64,000 bases of DNA from Prochlorococcus marinus CUG1415 (GTDB lineage Bacteria; Cyanobacteriota; Cyanobacteriia; PCC-6307; Cyanobiaceae): assembly GCF_017696015.1 (NCBI RefSeq), contig NZ_JAAORL010000001.1, forward strand, positions 930,001-994,000. The letters run 5' to 3'. Shown here piece by piece: positions 7,603-16,386 of the stretch. The first letter of the stretch is position 1; every line of letters begins with the position of its first letter. The notes beneath the pieces were generated by a model. That model saw only the letters and a list, made by a program, of their open reading frames with translations, did no database searches and was not told the DNA's origin. The position numbers and the translations under genes are program-made.

Positions 7603-7992
7603 ATGTCAATTCTAGATAAGACTAAAATAGGAAACTTTGCCCAAGTAAATTTAGAACAATCAAAGGATAGGCTAACTAAAGAAATAATTGACGCAATAAA
7701 TAGTTCTTCGGTGGGTAAGATAAGTGATTTCAGAATAACTGATGGTAAAGGTATTGGAGTCGTCTTGAAATTATCTAATGGAAAAGATCAATGGTTTTTT
7801 GAAGATGAAATTGATCTTCTAGACGAAAATGGTAATTTATTAAAAAATATTCATGATAGAAAAGAGAATAATAATTTGATAATCGATATGTTAAAAAAAT
7901 TAAAGTATGAGAATAAACATAAGGTTAAAGAGTTAGTTAATCCAATTAACTTTTTTCTCTGGATAGTAGTATCGTTTAAAGATATTTTGTAA
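7603..7992 (+). CDS. PetP-like DUF2862 protein with C-terminal extension
   Basis: Residues about 8-80 match the DUF2862/PetP pattern: IGNFAQVN, then VGKISDFRITDGKGIGVVLKLSNG, then QWFFEDEI. In cyanobacteria PetP is a small SH3-like subunit associated with the cytochrome b6f complex. This protein is 129 residues, about twice the usual PetP length, with a charged linker and a hydrophobic end (INFFLWIVVSFKDIL). It may be a paralogue and not PetP itself. A three-gene ABC exporter follows on the same strand. Confidence 0.68.
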   Translation: MSILDKTKIGNFAQVNLEQSKDRLTKEIIDAINSSSVGKISDFRITDGKGIGVVLKLSNGKDQWFFEDEIDLLDENGNLLKNIHDRKENNNLIIDMLKKLKYENKHKVKELVNPINFFLWIVVSFKDIL

Positions 7993-8067
7993 ATTATAAA
8001 AATCTTTCTAAAATAGAGATCATGTAATAAATATATTTAAAAACTTTTAATAAATTTCAAATTTGAA

Positions 8068-9063
8068 ATGGTAAAAAATATTATCGAAATAAGAAATTTG
8101 TCTAAATCATTTGATATCTCTTCAAAAGAGCCAGGATTAAAAGGAACAATTAAACATTTTTTCAGAAGACAGACAAAAAGTTTAAAGGTTATAAAAGATA
8201 TAAGTTTTGAAATAAAAGAAGGAGAAATAGTAGGTTTTCTAGGTGCAAATGGAGCTGGGAAAACAACAATTTTAAAAATGCTTTGTGGCTTAATTTATCC
8301 TAGTGAAGGATCAATTTTAGTTTCAGGATACTTACCGTTCAAAAGAAAAGAAAATTTCCTAAAAAATATCACATTAATAATGGGACAAAAACAACAACTT
8401 ATTTGGGATCTTCCACCAATTGAATCATTTTATTTGAATGCATCAATATATGACATCAATAAGTTCGAGGCAAAAACAAGAATAAAAAAATTATCCGATA
8501 TGCTTGAAATTGATGATGAGCTATTTATACCTGTTAGAAAACTATCACTAGGTCAACGTATGAAGTCAGAATTACTAGCAGCATTGATACATGAACCAAA
8601 TATTCTATTTTTAGACGAACCTACACTTGGATTAGATATTAATGCACAAAGAAATTTAAGAAAATTTCTTCAAAAATATAATAAGGAAACTAATGCAACG
8701 ATATGCCTAACTAGTCATTACATGAAAGATATTACATCGCTATGCAAGAGGGTTATATGTGTTCATAATGGATCCATTTCATATGATGGGAAACTAGATT
8801 TATTATTAAAAAAACTAGCTCCTGTTAAGGAAATATTAATAGTTTGTAGATCAGAAGAAGATGCCATTAAATTAGCTAATTCAGGTTTTAATGTTTTAAA
8901 TAAAACAAAGAAAGAAATCACAATAGAAATTGAAAATAACTTTATTACTTCTTCATTGAAAACCATACTAAATAATTTTGATATTGAAGACCTTTATATA
9001 AATGAACCACCTATAGATGAAATTATTGGAAAAATATTAAATAAAACAAATTATGACATCTAA
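8068..9063 (+). CDS. ABC-2 type exporter, ATP-binding subunit (COG4586-like)
   Basis: 331-residue ATPase. Walker A is GANGAGKTT (about residues 58-66), the Q-loop region is near GQKQQLIWD, the signature is LSLGQRMKSEL and Walker B is ILFLDEP followed by TLGLD. An N-terminal extension before the ABC core and a C-terminal regulatory-type domain of about 90 residues fit the COG4586 group. It overlaps the first permease gene by 11 bp, and all three genes form one transport operon. The exported substrate cannot be read from the sequence. Confidence 0.92.
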   Translation: MVKNIIEIRNLSKSFDISSKEPGLKGTIKHFFRRQTKSLKVIKDISFEIKEGEIVGFLGANGAGKTTILKMLCGLIYPSEGSILVSGYLPFKRKENFLKNITLIMGQKQQLIWDLPPIESFYLNASIYDINKFEAKTRIKKLSDMLEIDDELFIPVRKLSLGQRMKSELLAALIHEPNILFLDEPTLGLDINAQRNLRKFLQKYNKETNATICLTSHYMKDITSLCKRVICVHNGSISYDGKLDLLLKKLAPVKEILIVCRSEEDAIKLANSGFNVLNKTKKEITIEIENNFITSSLKTILNNFDIEDLYINEPPIDEIIGKILNKTNYDI

Positions 9064-9847
9064 ATTTATTAACCGTAAAATAGTTACCTTATTACAAGTC
9101 CAATATTCAAACATGTTGGAATATAGGGTAGAGATTGCATTATGGGCAATTTCAGGGGTTATTCCTTTTTTCATGTTAAACATATGGACGAACAATAACC
9201 TTAATGAATCCATAAATATCAGTGATGTTATGCTTTCTAGGTATTTCTTGTGTGCTTTTTTTGTAAGGCAGTTTTCAGTAGTTTGGGTAGTATTTAGCTT
9301 TGAAGAAGATTCTCTTATGGGGAAAGTATCTCCTTATTTAATCCAACCTTTAAATCCATTTTTTAGGTATTTTACACAACATCTAGCAGAACAAATAACA
9401 AGATTTCCTTTCGCACTAATAATAGCATTTTTCTTTTTTATTTTTAATCCAGAAAGTATATGGATCCCAAATTTGGGTATTTTATTCTTATCAATAATCT
9501 CGACTTTCTTATCTTTCTTAATTCAATTCTTAATCCAGTCAATAGTTGCATGTCTATGTTTTTGGACAGAAAAAGCATCATCAATCGAAAGGTTATTATT
9601 TATTCCGACTTTATTTCTCTCAGGTCTTTTAGCTCCAGTTGTTTCATTTCCCCAATATGTTAAATCTTGGATTTATTTAACTCCTTTTCCATATCTAATC
9701 GATTTCCCTGCAAACCTACTATCAGGTAATGAAACAAATATTATTGGAGGCTTCAGCATTCAAATTCTATGGATTCTTTTACTTTTCCCAGTTTTTAGAA
9801 AAATATGGTCTTCAGGCACAAAAAAATATACTGCTATGGGATCATGA
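9053..9847 (+). CDS. ABC-2 type permease (COG4587-like)
   Basis: 264-residue integral membrane protein with about six helices. An N-terminal amphipathic stretch (YSNMLEYRVEIALWAISG) is typical of the COG4587/COG3694 permease pair. It overlaps the ATPase by 11 bp and the second permease by four bases (ATGA), so the three are translationally coupled. Confidence 0.88.
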   Translation: MTSKFINRKIVTLLQVQYSNMLEYRVEIALWAISGVIPFFMLNIWTNNNLNESINISDVMLSRYFLCAFFVRQFSVVWVVFSFEEDSLMGKVSPYLIQPLNPFFRYFTQHLAEQITRFPFALIIAFFFFIFNPESIWIPNLGILFLSIISTFLSFLIQFLIQSIVACLCFWTEKASSIERLLFIPTLFLSGLLAPVVSFPQYVKSWIYLTPFPYLIDFPANLLSGNETNIIGGFSIQILWILLLFPVFRKIWSSGTKKYTAMGS

Positions 9848-10638
9848 ATCCAAGAAAATATTTAAAAGTTTATAAAAAATTTTTACATACTTCTCTAGCT
9901 TCTGAATTTGAGTACAAAACGAATATATTAATTGATTTAATTACTGCAATTTTAAGTTTAATAGGGAGTATTTTTTTATTATCTATTTTCTTTCAAAACA
10001 ATGTCAGTATTGGAGGCTGGGAATTTGAACAGGCATTAATTATCCAAAGTATTTATACTATTTTGAATGGAATAACTAATACATGGTTCAATCCAAATCT
10101 TTCTGAAATAGTTAAACACATAAGAGAAGGAACCTTAGATTTCGTACTTTTAAAACCTATTGATAGTCAATTTTATATCTCATTAAAAAAAATAAACCCA
10201 TCTGGCATTTTAGAAATAATGCTTGGATTTTGCTTATTGTTATTCTGCATTAAAATCAATCAAATACATTTAAATTTAAGTTTTCTGGCATTGTGTTTTA
10301 TTGCCATAATCTGCTCAATTTGTATTTTGTATAGCTTATGGTTTTTTATTTCTGCAACTACTATTTGGTTTGTAAAGACATGGAATGCTACAGAAGTATT
10401 AAGGTCGTTCCTTTACATTGGAAGATTTCCTTTGAATTCATTTTCATTTTCTCTAAGAATATTTTTTAGTGTTTTCATTCCTATTGCATTTATAACTACA
10501 ATACCTTCTGAAGTTTTCCTAGGTATTTCTCAGTTATGGAAAATATCACTTGAAGTTATTGTCGCTATAATATTTCTTGTTACTTCTAGAAAGTTTTGGT
10601 TATTTGCATTAAAATTCTATTCATCAGCTTCTAGCTAA
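9844..10638 (+). CDS. ABC-2 type permease (COG3694-like)
   Basis: 264 residues from the ATG at 9844, which overlaps the upstream TGA. The N-terminal YKKFLHTSLASEFEYKTNILID matches the usual start of these permeases, followed by five to six helices and the cytoplasmic HIREGTLDFVLLKPID segment that is typical of this family. Probably forms the heterodimeric channel with the preceding gene. Confidence 0.88.
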   Translation: MNPRKYLKVYKKFLHTSLASEFEYKTNILIDLITAILSLIGSIFLLSIFFQNNVSIGGWEFEQALIIQSIYTILNGITNTWFNPNLSEIVKHIREGTLDFVLLKPIDSQFYISLKKINPSGILEIMLGFCLLLFCIKINQIHLNLSFLALCFIAIICSICILYSLWFFISATTIWFVKTWNATEVLRSFLYIGRFPLNSFSFSLRIFFSVFIPIAFITTIPSEVFLGISQLWKISLEVIVAIIFLVTSRKFWLFALKFYSSASS

Positions 10639-10641
10639 ATA

Positions 10642-10902
10642 TTATTTAACAACCTCCCTACAAAATTCCCAAATTCTTTGTTTACTTCTAAGATTAGTTA
10701 GATTTGATAATTTTCTAAAATTAGATTTAGATTTTTCAAGAGATAAAAGCCTACATTTATGTTCAATTTGATAATGTCTTGCAATGATTCCTAATTTCAG
10801 TGCAGCATCGCAAAAGATAATTATTAGCGCGATAATCAAAACATACCTTAAAACATTTGTAAATGAATTTGAGTAATTTTCAGTTTTTAACTCAAACTTC
10901 AT
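10642..10902 (-). CDS. Small membrane-anchored hypothetical protein
   Basis: 86 residues with one central hydrophobic helix (VLRYVLIIALIIIFCDAAL) and a basic C-terminus ending WEFCREVVK. The ATG shares its A with the TAA of the upstream gene. An in-frame GTG at 10926 is possible but less likely. Convergent with the ABC exporter. No family recognised. Confidence 0.6.
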   Translation of the reverse strand: MKFELKTENYSNSFTNVLRYVLIIALIIIFCDAALKLGIIARHYQIEHKCRLLSLEKSKSNFRKLSNLTNLRSKQRIWEFCREVVK

Positions 10903-11129
10903 TATTGAACTATATGATTGGGGCACTTAACAGCAGCAACAGCAACAGCTGCAACTTTGAAATTTTCTGACTTTTCAATAACCTTTTTAACTTCTAATGG
11001 TCCAAATTTATGACTTGCATCACTATATGAAAGAAGTAAAGATTTATAATTGTCGTGACCTAAATCTCTATATTCACAGAAATTGTTTCCAACATAGTTC
11101 AAAAGAGTAAGTAATGTTAATTCAATCAT
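10902..11129 (-). CDS. Conserved hypothetical protein
   Basis: 75 residues, soluble; contains YRDLGHDNYKSLLLSYSDAS and an Ala/Val-rich helix (FKVAAVAVAAVKC). No signal peptide or known motif. Coupled by a one-base stop/start overlap to the membrane gene downstream. Confidence 0.55.
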   Translation of the reverse strand: MIELTLLTLLNYVGNNFCEYRDLGHDNYKSLLLSYSDASHKFGPLEVKKVIEKSENFKVAAVAVAAVKCPNHIVQ

Positions 11130-11289
11130 TAAGGCTTTTTAATTAACAAAGTTCTTCCGAATAATACAATGAATGGCTATTTTAACAAGTTTAATGACTA
11201 AATATGCTTGAAAATATCTAAGAAATAATTTTACTCTTGAAGCTAAAAATTACAAAATTATTTCAGTATTGAAAGAAACAAATAGATAA

Positions 11290-11424
11290 ATTTTTTAAAC
11301 ACTACCCATAGTGTCTTCTGAAGAATAAATTTGCACTACCGATAGGGGGTTGCAATTTTCAAGAAATTGGTTTAAAAATAAGTTTCCCCATCACCTGGCC
11401 TTACAAAAGTGAGGCCTTTTTTTT
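11290..11424 (+). ncRNA. Candidate small RNA ending in a strong terminator
   Basis: The 460-bp gap 11130-11588 has no convincing gene but ends one segment in a textbook terminator: GGCCTTAC (11397-11404), AAAA, GTGAGGCC (11409-11416), then eight Ts. No plus-strand gene precedes it for 800 bp, so something is transcribed toward it. Upstream are GC-richer stretches with possible small hairpins (CACTACCCATAGTG at about 11301; TTGCA / TGCAA around 11331-11355). The 5' end is unknown. Confidence 0.5.
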
Positions 11425-11588
11425 ACTTTTTTTAAAAATCAGGTTTTCAGTAAAAGTATATTAAAAAAAAAATGGTTATTCATTAAAACTCGGAAAAACA
11501 AATAAAAGGGAAAATAAATTCATCTTAAATTAACTATTACAGATGTTTTTGGTCTTTTTCCGCAAAGGTTTTAGTATTAAAAATTAAT

Positions 11589-12401
11589 TTATAAAAAACT
11601 GATTATGGATTTAATTATTAAGCTAATCCCTACAAAAAGACAAACTATTGTAAAAGTTTTTTTAATTAATCTATTTCCTTTTAATTTCGATAAATGAGCT
11701 CCGAAATATCCTCCTGTAAAAGAACCAAATATCAATAATAGTAGTAAATTTGAAGGAACTGATCCTATCTTACTCAAAATAACTGCCCCGGTAAAATTCC
11801 AAAAAATCCCAACAGTAAAGAATGTCAAACTTATAGCACGAAGAAAATCCATTCCAAAGGTTTTTATTAAAAGTATTGTTACAAGCAATCCAGTCCCTGA
11901 AGAAATAGAACCATTCAAAATACCTATTAGGAAAATAAAAATTAAAAATCTAATTTTATGAAATAAATTAAGTTGATTATTATCAGAGGATAGACCTAAG
12001 TTAGATTTAAAGAATGAATAAAATGCTAATAATATTGAAATCATTCCTAAAAATAAATATAAATACTTTTCTGATATAAATTCAACAACAGAAGCCCCAA
12101 AAATTACCCCAGGTATCCCAAATAATAAAATTTGAAAAGCTACATAAATATCATTTTTTAGAGATTTGTAATTTCTTAATGAACCGCCTAATCCTAGTGC
12201 TACTGTTGCTAATTTATGACTAGCCAGAGCTTGATAATAAGGCACACCAGATAAAATTAAAGCTGGCAATTGAATTAAGCCTGCTCCACCTCCAGAAATT
12301 GCTGAAAATGTATTAGAAAAAAAGGATATCAAAAATATAGAAATAAATTTATAAAAAGAATAATCAAAGCTATTTACTAATGGTGTTAATAAATAAAGCA
12401 T
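11589..12401 (-). CDS. TSUP (TauE/SafE) family membrane permease
   Basis: 270 residues with about eight helices. The N-terminal AISGGGAGLIQLPAL motif and the second-half repeat NGSISSGTGLLVTILL are the duplicated family signature. TSUP proteins move sulfur-containing organic acids or other small anions; the substrate here is not determinable. It stands alone on the minus strand. Confidence 0.88.
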   Translation of the reverse strand: MLYLLTPLVNSFDYSFYKFISIFLISFFSNTFSAISGGGAGLIQLPALILSGVPYYQALASHKLATVALGLGGSLRNYKSLKNDIYVAFQILLFGIPGVIFGASVVEFISEKYLYLFLGMISILLAFYSFFKSNLGLSSDNNQLNLFHKIRFLIFIFLIGILNGSISSGTGLLVTILLIKTFGMDFLRAISLTFFTVGIFWNFTGAVILSKIGSVPSNLLLLLIFGSFTGGYFGAHLSKLKGNRLIKKTFTIVCLFVGISLIIKSIISFL

Positions 12402-12524
12402 TAAATCTAAATTCTAATTTCTTAATATTTTAAAAAGATAGGATCGAATTACAAAGTATTATCTTCTTTTTTCAATCATAGTTTATTTAAAACTGCTATT
12501 ATCAAAAATATTTTCAAGAATATT

Positions 12525-12866
12525 ATGCATAGACAAGATGCAATTTACCTTGATCAACTATGTCCCAAGATAAGTAATAAAAGTTGGAGAGAGTCACTTT
12601 ATAAACTTACTAGATATAAATGCATTTATTGCGGTAAGCCATCAGAATCACTTGATCACATTCATCCAATGTCAAAAGGTGGAACAAGCTGTACAAGTAA
12701 TTGTGTGCCATGTTGTTTGTCATGTAATGGTAAGAAATCAGATTCTGAAGTTCTTAGTTGGTACAGAAAACAAAATTTTTATGATCCTAGAAGAGCTATG
12801 GCAATTCGTGCATGGTTCAATCAGGATTTAAGACTAGCGGCGGTTCTTTTGAACTACCTAAATTAA
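12525..12866 (+). CDS. HNH endonuclease domain protein
   Basis: 113 residues with a classic HNH core: CIYCGKPSE, then DHIHPMSKGG, then TSNCVPCCLSCNGKKSD, with two CxxC zinc pairs. HNH proteins of this size occur in all picocyanobacteria, some as mobile or restriction nucleases and some as conserved housekeeping-like proteins. No phage or restriction partner lies next to it. Confidence 0.87.
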   Translation: MHRQDAIYLDQLCPKISNKSWRESLYKLTRYKCIYCGKPSESLDHIHPMSKGGTSCTSNCVPCCLSCNGKKSDSEVLSWYRKQNFYDPRRAMAIRAWFNQDLRLAAVLLNYLN

Positions 12867-12958
12867 AAATGAAATGATGAATTGACAAAAGTTACTAATA
12901 ATATTTTGTATCAGGGGAAATTCAACTTCCTATTTTTGTAAATAATAATACATTTTAT

Positions 12959-13153
12959 TTAAATTATTATTTTAACTTCAGAATTGATTTTATGGCTTCT
13001 GATAATCGAAATGTTAGAATAATCATCTTTCCACATTATTGGCGAATCTATAACCTTTCTCTCGGGAGATTTTACTGAAAAAATCAAGCCGAATACAAAA
13101 AGAATAGTGATGAGGATTATAATCATTACTAATTTGTCTGAAATATTATTCAT
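12959..13153 (-). CDS. Small membrane-anchored protein
   Basis: 64 residues: one N-terminal helix (KLVMIIILITILFVFGLIFSV) and a short polar tail. It follows the secreted gene at 13163 by nine bases on the same strand and is probably in one transcript with it. Function unknown. Confidence 0.5.
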   Translation of the reverse strand: MNNISDKLVMIIILITILFVFGLIFSVKSPERKVIDSPIMWKDDYSNISIIRSHKINSEVKIII

Positions 13154-13162
13154 TAACTTAAT

Positions 13163-13564
13163 CTATCTAGAAAAATTTTTGTCAGGAGTTGTTTTTTCGT
13201 AAATTTCTAGAAAATAAGATTTAAAATAATCAACTCCCTCCTTTCCAATTAATCCAAATGACCATCCACAATCATTTACTACTTGCAATGAAATTTGATT
13301 TGCCAAGTCATCTTTCTCAATCCATTTTTTTTGTGGATTGTAAGAAAAAGATATAATATTTTCTGTTTTTATAATAGCTGATTTCATTGCTTCATCTTTA
13401 GAAAAACCATTGTTAATAGCCTTGCAATATTTTATCGAGAAATTATTAGAGATCCTATTTTGAAGTAAACTAACACTAGGGTCTGAAGTATCAAATGCCA
13501 TACCTATTAAAGGATTAAAGAGATAAAAAATAAAAAAACACAAACCCAAAAAGAACTTTAACAA
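13163..13564 (-). CDS. Secreted hypothetical protein
   Basis: 133 residues with a signal peptide (LKFFLGLCFFIFYLFNPLIGMAFD). The mature part has SLLQNRISNNFSIKYCKAINNGFSKDEAM and VVNDCGWSF, with two conserved-looking Cys. The layout (signal, FSxxYCxAINxG, DCGW) resembles the protein at 31422-31814 (FAKVFCDAKREG, ENCGEF), so the two may be distant paralogues. Confidence 0.6.
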   Translation of the reverse strand: MLKFFLGLCFFIFYLFNPLIGMAFDTSDPSVSLLQNRISNNFSIKYCKAINNGFSKDEAMKSAIIKTENIISFSYNPQKKWIEKDDLANQISLQVVNDCGWSFGLIGKEGVDYFKSYFLEIYEKTTPDKNFSR

Positions 13565-13716
13565 TAGCTATACTTTAATATCTATAAATTATATATTAGT
13601 TTTATTTTGTTTTCTTTTCAATTGAATCTTATAATTCATAAATGCAAAATTAAATTTCAATTTATTAAAAATTAATAGTATTGCAATATGTTCAGCAATA
13701 ATAGTTTGAGGTTTAT

Positions 13717-13950
13717 TTGACTACTGATATGTACGAATCATTGATGACATTGCTATTTTTCCCTGACTGGACAAACGGACTACCTTCAGACTTTTTAATA
13801 CTTCATTTTTTCGTCGGAGCTGTAATTTTCCCATTCAACATGATTCATGCTAAAGCAAGAACAATTGACAGTCAGAATCCACAAGAAGCAGCTAATGGGT
13901 ATAAAAATTCAGGAACCACATCATTCTTTGGTTACGAAGAAATCAATTAG
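13717..13950 (+). CDS. Small conserved membrane-associated protein
   Basis: 77 residues from a TTG (or 73 from the ATG at 13729). One hydrophobic stretch (FLILHFFVGAVIFPFNMIHAKA) is followed by a polar tail ending TTSFFGYEEIN. The aromatic FFPDWTNGLPSDF lead looks like a specific conserved protein, but I cannot name it. Confidence 0.58.
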   Translation: MTTDMYESLMTLLFFPDWTNGLPSDFLILHFFVGAVIFPFNMIHAKARTIDSQNPQEAANGYKNSGTTSFFGYEEIN

Positions 13951-13986
13951 ATTTAAATAAAAGTTATTTAAGGAATTATTTAATTG

Positions 13987-14217
13987 ATGATAATTTCCCT
14001 AAATAACGTTTTAAATCTTAAAATTTTCAGTCCTAGTGAACCTATAGGAATATTTATAGTTTCTCTAGGATTAATATTTAATGTTTTGATTTTATATACT
14101 ATTTATGCTGTAAGCACTAATAAAGAATCACTAGAAGATAAAAAAATAAGAACTAAAAAAGAATCTTTACAAAAAGAGAAAATAAGAAAATTATTTCCTA
14201 AGAAAAAATCAATTTAA
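13987..14217 (+). CDS. Small membrane protein with charged tail
   Basis: 76 residues with one helix (GIFIVSLGLIFNVLILYTIYAV) and a strongly basic Lys/Glu tail. An upstream in-frame TTG abuts the ATG. Possibly co-transcribed with 13717. The next 220 bp (14218-14437) show no convincing gene. Confidence 0.5.
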   Translation: MIISLNNVLNLKIFSPSEPIGIFIVSLGLIFNVLILYTIYAVSTNKESLEDKKIRTKKESLQKEKIRKLFPKKKSI

Positions 14218-14437
14218 TTGTTTTATTACTACTCAGGAATATATTTATATTATCGACTAACAAATCAGTAGGATCCAAAAACATGATTTTTAGCTCTCTT
14301 AATTTAAACATTATCAATAAAATATTAATACTAACAACTAATTTTTCTTTTCGAAAAACTAATTTTGTGATTTTATACGTCAAAAATATTTTCATCACTA
14401 GAATTAAATGTTAAAAATAAAGAAATTTATTTAAATT

Positions 14438-14941
14438 GTGCAAAATACAACTCAAAATCTATTTCTTGCTAGTGGAGTAAAAAATGGAGAAGGGTTTTGG
14501 ATTGTAGGAGTCAAAAATTGTGATGAAAATATTCTTGATGATAAAAACCTTTTAGATTGTCATAGAAAAGAACTAATAGGAAATGAATCAGCAAAAGATA
14601 TTCTTTTCGCTATTAATTTAAACATAAATAATTTATTCAATGAAATAAAAAATAAAAATTATTTCATTGAAAGACCTTCAATAGGAATTTCTTTTAATAT
14701 CCCACTCGACCTCTTGGAATGTATTTTTGATTTTTGGTTAGATATATATAAAAAAAAAGAAGACTGGGAAACTTGTCTAGGTCTTCTTAAAATCAGAAAA
14801 AGAATTTCTCTAACAAGCCTAATTAAAAGCAAAAGTTTAAAGGGCAACTCTAAAAAATGGGCTATGAAAGTTGAAACTTTACATACTTATGTCCCAAATC
14901 CCCATAGAATTGAAAAGCTAAATGAGCCAATGTGGAAATAA
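14438..14941 (+). CDS. Hypothetical protein
   Basis: 167 residues from a GTG; soluble, with a recognisable LxLASGVKNGEGFWIVGVKNCDENIL start and a repeated-helix middle (FDFWLDIYKKKEDWETCLGLLKIRKRI). No known family found. Upstream of the salvage pair at 15203 on the same strand. Confidence 0.6.
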   Translation: MQNTTQNLFLASGVKNGEGFWIVGVKNCDENILDDKNLLDCHRKELIGNESAKDILFAINLNINNLFNEIKNKNYFIERPSIGISFNIPLDLLECIFDFWLDIYKKKEDWETCLGLLKIRKRISLTSLIKSKSLKGNSKKWAMKVETLHTYVPNPHRIEKLNEPMWK

Positions 14942-15015
14942 TTCTACCTTTAATTAATAAATATATTTACTTCATAGGATATTTAAGTAAAAATAAAATT
15001 ATTTATTAATTAAAA

Positions 15016-15201
15016 ATGAATAAGCCATATTCTTTTACTAACGATCAAATGAACGGAATTGTCGAGGATACTTACGCCAATATAATCAAAGAATGTGAAA
15101 ATTTAAAAAAAAACACTAATTGCCCAAATGAGCAGGTAGTAGCTCTTTTAAGTGTAATCGCATCAAGTTTCGCAACTTCAACTGAAAAAACAAAAAATTA
15201 A
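15016..15201 (+). CDS. Small conserved hypothetical protein
   Basis: 61 residues, soluble and probably helical (NGIVEDTYANIIKECENLKK, then VVALLSVIASSFATSTEK). It ends one base before the phosphoribosyltransferase gene, so it is likely its operon partner. Confidence 0.58.
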   Translation: MNKPYSFTNDQMNGIVEDTYANIIKECENLKKNTNCPNEQVVALLSVIASSFATSTEKTKN

Positions 15202-15202
15202 G

Positions 15203-15598
15203 ATGATAAGTTATTTTACCTGGAGCGAATTTGATAAGAGCGTAGAACATATAGCTAAAAAATGTAAGTTTTTAGAGTTTTCTGGAATATATGGAGTACC
15301 TCGTGGTGGTTTATGTCTTGCCGTAGCACTAAGCCATAAATTAAAAATAAATTTGATTTCAGAACCAATAAAAAATTCACTAATAGTGGATGATGTTTAT
15401 GAAACGGGAATTACATTAAAAGCCTTCAAAGATATTGAGGGAGCAATGTTTTTTGTATTGTTTAGTAAAATAAAACCTACATGGTGGAATACTGTACATA
15501 TATCTGAAAAAAGGGAATGGATAGTTTTTCCATGGGAGGAAACTTTAAATTTACAAAGAGACCGAAACGAATATACAAAGAAACGAGGTTTAAGTTGA
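15203..15598 (+). CDS. Phosphoribosyltransferase-fold protein
   Basis: 131 residues with the PRPP-binding motif SLIVDDVYETGITL (two acidic residues followed by the G-T loop) and an N-terminal GIYGVPRGGL segment typical of xanthine-guanine type I phosphoribosyltransferases. Short for the family. It overlaps the next gene by four bases. Together they suggest a nucleobase or nucleoside salvage pair. Confidence 0.82.
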   Translation: MISYFTWSEFDKSVEHIAKKCKFLEFSGIYGVPRGGLCLAVALSHKLKINLISEPIKNSLIVDDVYETGITLKAFKDIEGAMFFVLFSKIKPTWWNTVHISEKREWIVFPWEETLNLQRDRNEYTKKRGLS

Positions 15599-16053
15599 AA
15601 AAAAAATTGTATTTAGCAAATCCATATGGATTCTCAAAACAAACTAGAAATCTCCTATATGAATTTATTAATATTTTCGATGATTTAAATATAGAAGTTT
15701 ATGAACCATTTGATAGGACGAAACACATAATACAAAAAGAAGGTGAATGTGCATATAACATAGCAAGAAGTAATTTCCATGATTTACAAAAATGTGATTG
15801 CATTTTTGCGATTGTTAATGGTACACCTCCAGATGAAGGTGTAATGATTGAATTGGGTATTGCAATTGCTTTAAAAAAGGAAATCTTTTTATTCAGGGAT
15901 GATTTTAGAAATTGTTCTGATAGCAATCAATACCCATTAAATCTCATGCTATTTCTTGGACTGCCTAAAGATAATTGGGAAAAATATTATTTTGAATCCT
16001 TACAAGATATAAAGAGTAATAAGAAAAGATTTGTGGAATGGGCAAAAAAATAA
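15595..16053 (+). CDS. Nucleoside 2-deoxyribosyltransferase
   Basis: 152 residues starting at a TTG inside the upstream stop (GTTGA). The core matches the family (PF05014): LYLANPYGFS at the N-terminus, NFHDLQKCDCIFAIVNG, and DEGVMIELGIA carrying the likely Glu nucleophile. These enzymes exchange or hydrolyse the base of deoxynucleosides. The four-base overlap with the phosphoribosyltransferase points to coupled purine or pyrimidine salvage. Confidence 0.84.
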   Translation: MKKKLYLANPYGFSKQTRNLLYEFINIFDDLNIEVYEPFDRTKHIIQKEGECAYNIARSNFHDLQKCDCIFAIVNGTPPDEGVMIELGIAIALKKEIFLFRDDFRNCSDSNQYPLNLMLFLGLPKDNWEKYYFESLQDIKSNKKRFVEWAKK

Positions 16054-16137
16054 GCTAAATAAACCAAAAACCCATGAATTAAAGTTTTAAATAAAAAACG
16101 CTTAAAAGATGTTAGAATATAATTTATTTATAAAATT

Positions 16138-16314
16138 TTGACACAAGTTACAGTAGGAGAGAATGAGGGAATTGAATCTGCCCTTCGAAGATTTAAAAGG
16201 CAAGTATCTAAATCAGGAATCTTTGCAGATTTAAAAAGACTAAGGCATCATGAAACCCCTGTTGAAAAATACAAACGAAAGTTGCAACAAAGAAGGAAAG
16301 CAAGAAGAAGATAA
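16138..16314 (+). CDS. rpsU: Ribosomal protein bS21
   Basis: 58 residues from a TTG start: [15 protein letters not shown], then [17 protein letters not shown], with an Arg-rich end. This is the full bS21 pattern and cyanobacterial length. It binds the small ribosomal subunit near the anti-SD region. The gene is monocistronic. Confidence 0.94.
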   Translation: MTQVTVGENEGIESALRRFKRQVSKSGIFADLKRLRHHETPVEKYKRKLQQRRKARRR

Positions 16315-16386
16315 TTAGTACTAGCTAGCCTTTAAAAATAAATATAGAATTTTATTATTACTATTTTCAGTAGGTTAAAAATTTAA

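Noticed and set aside
14198-14398. A 66-codon minus-strand open frame in the gap after 14217
   Set aside because: It overlaps the end of the upstream gene, has no domain character, and its composition looks like random AT-rich sequence.
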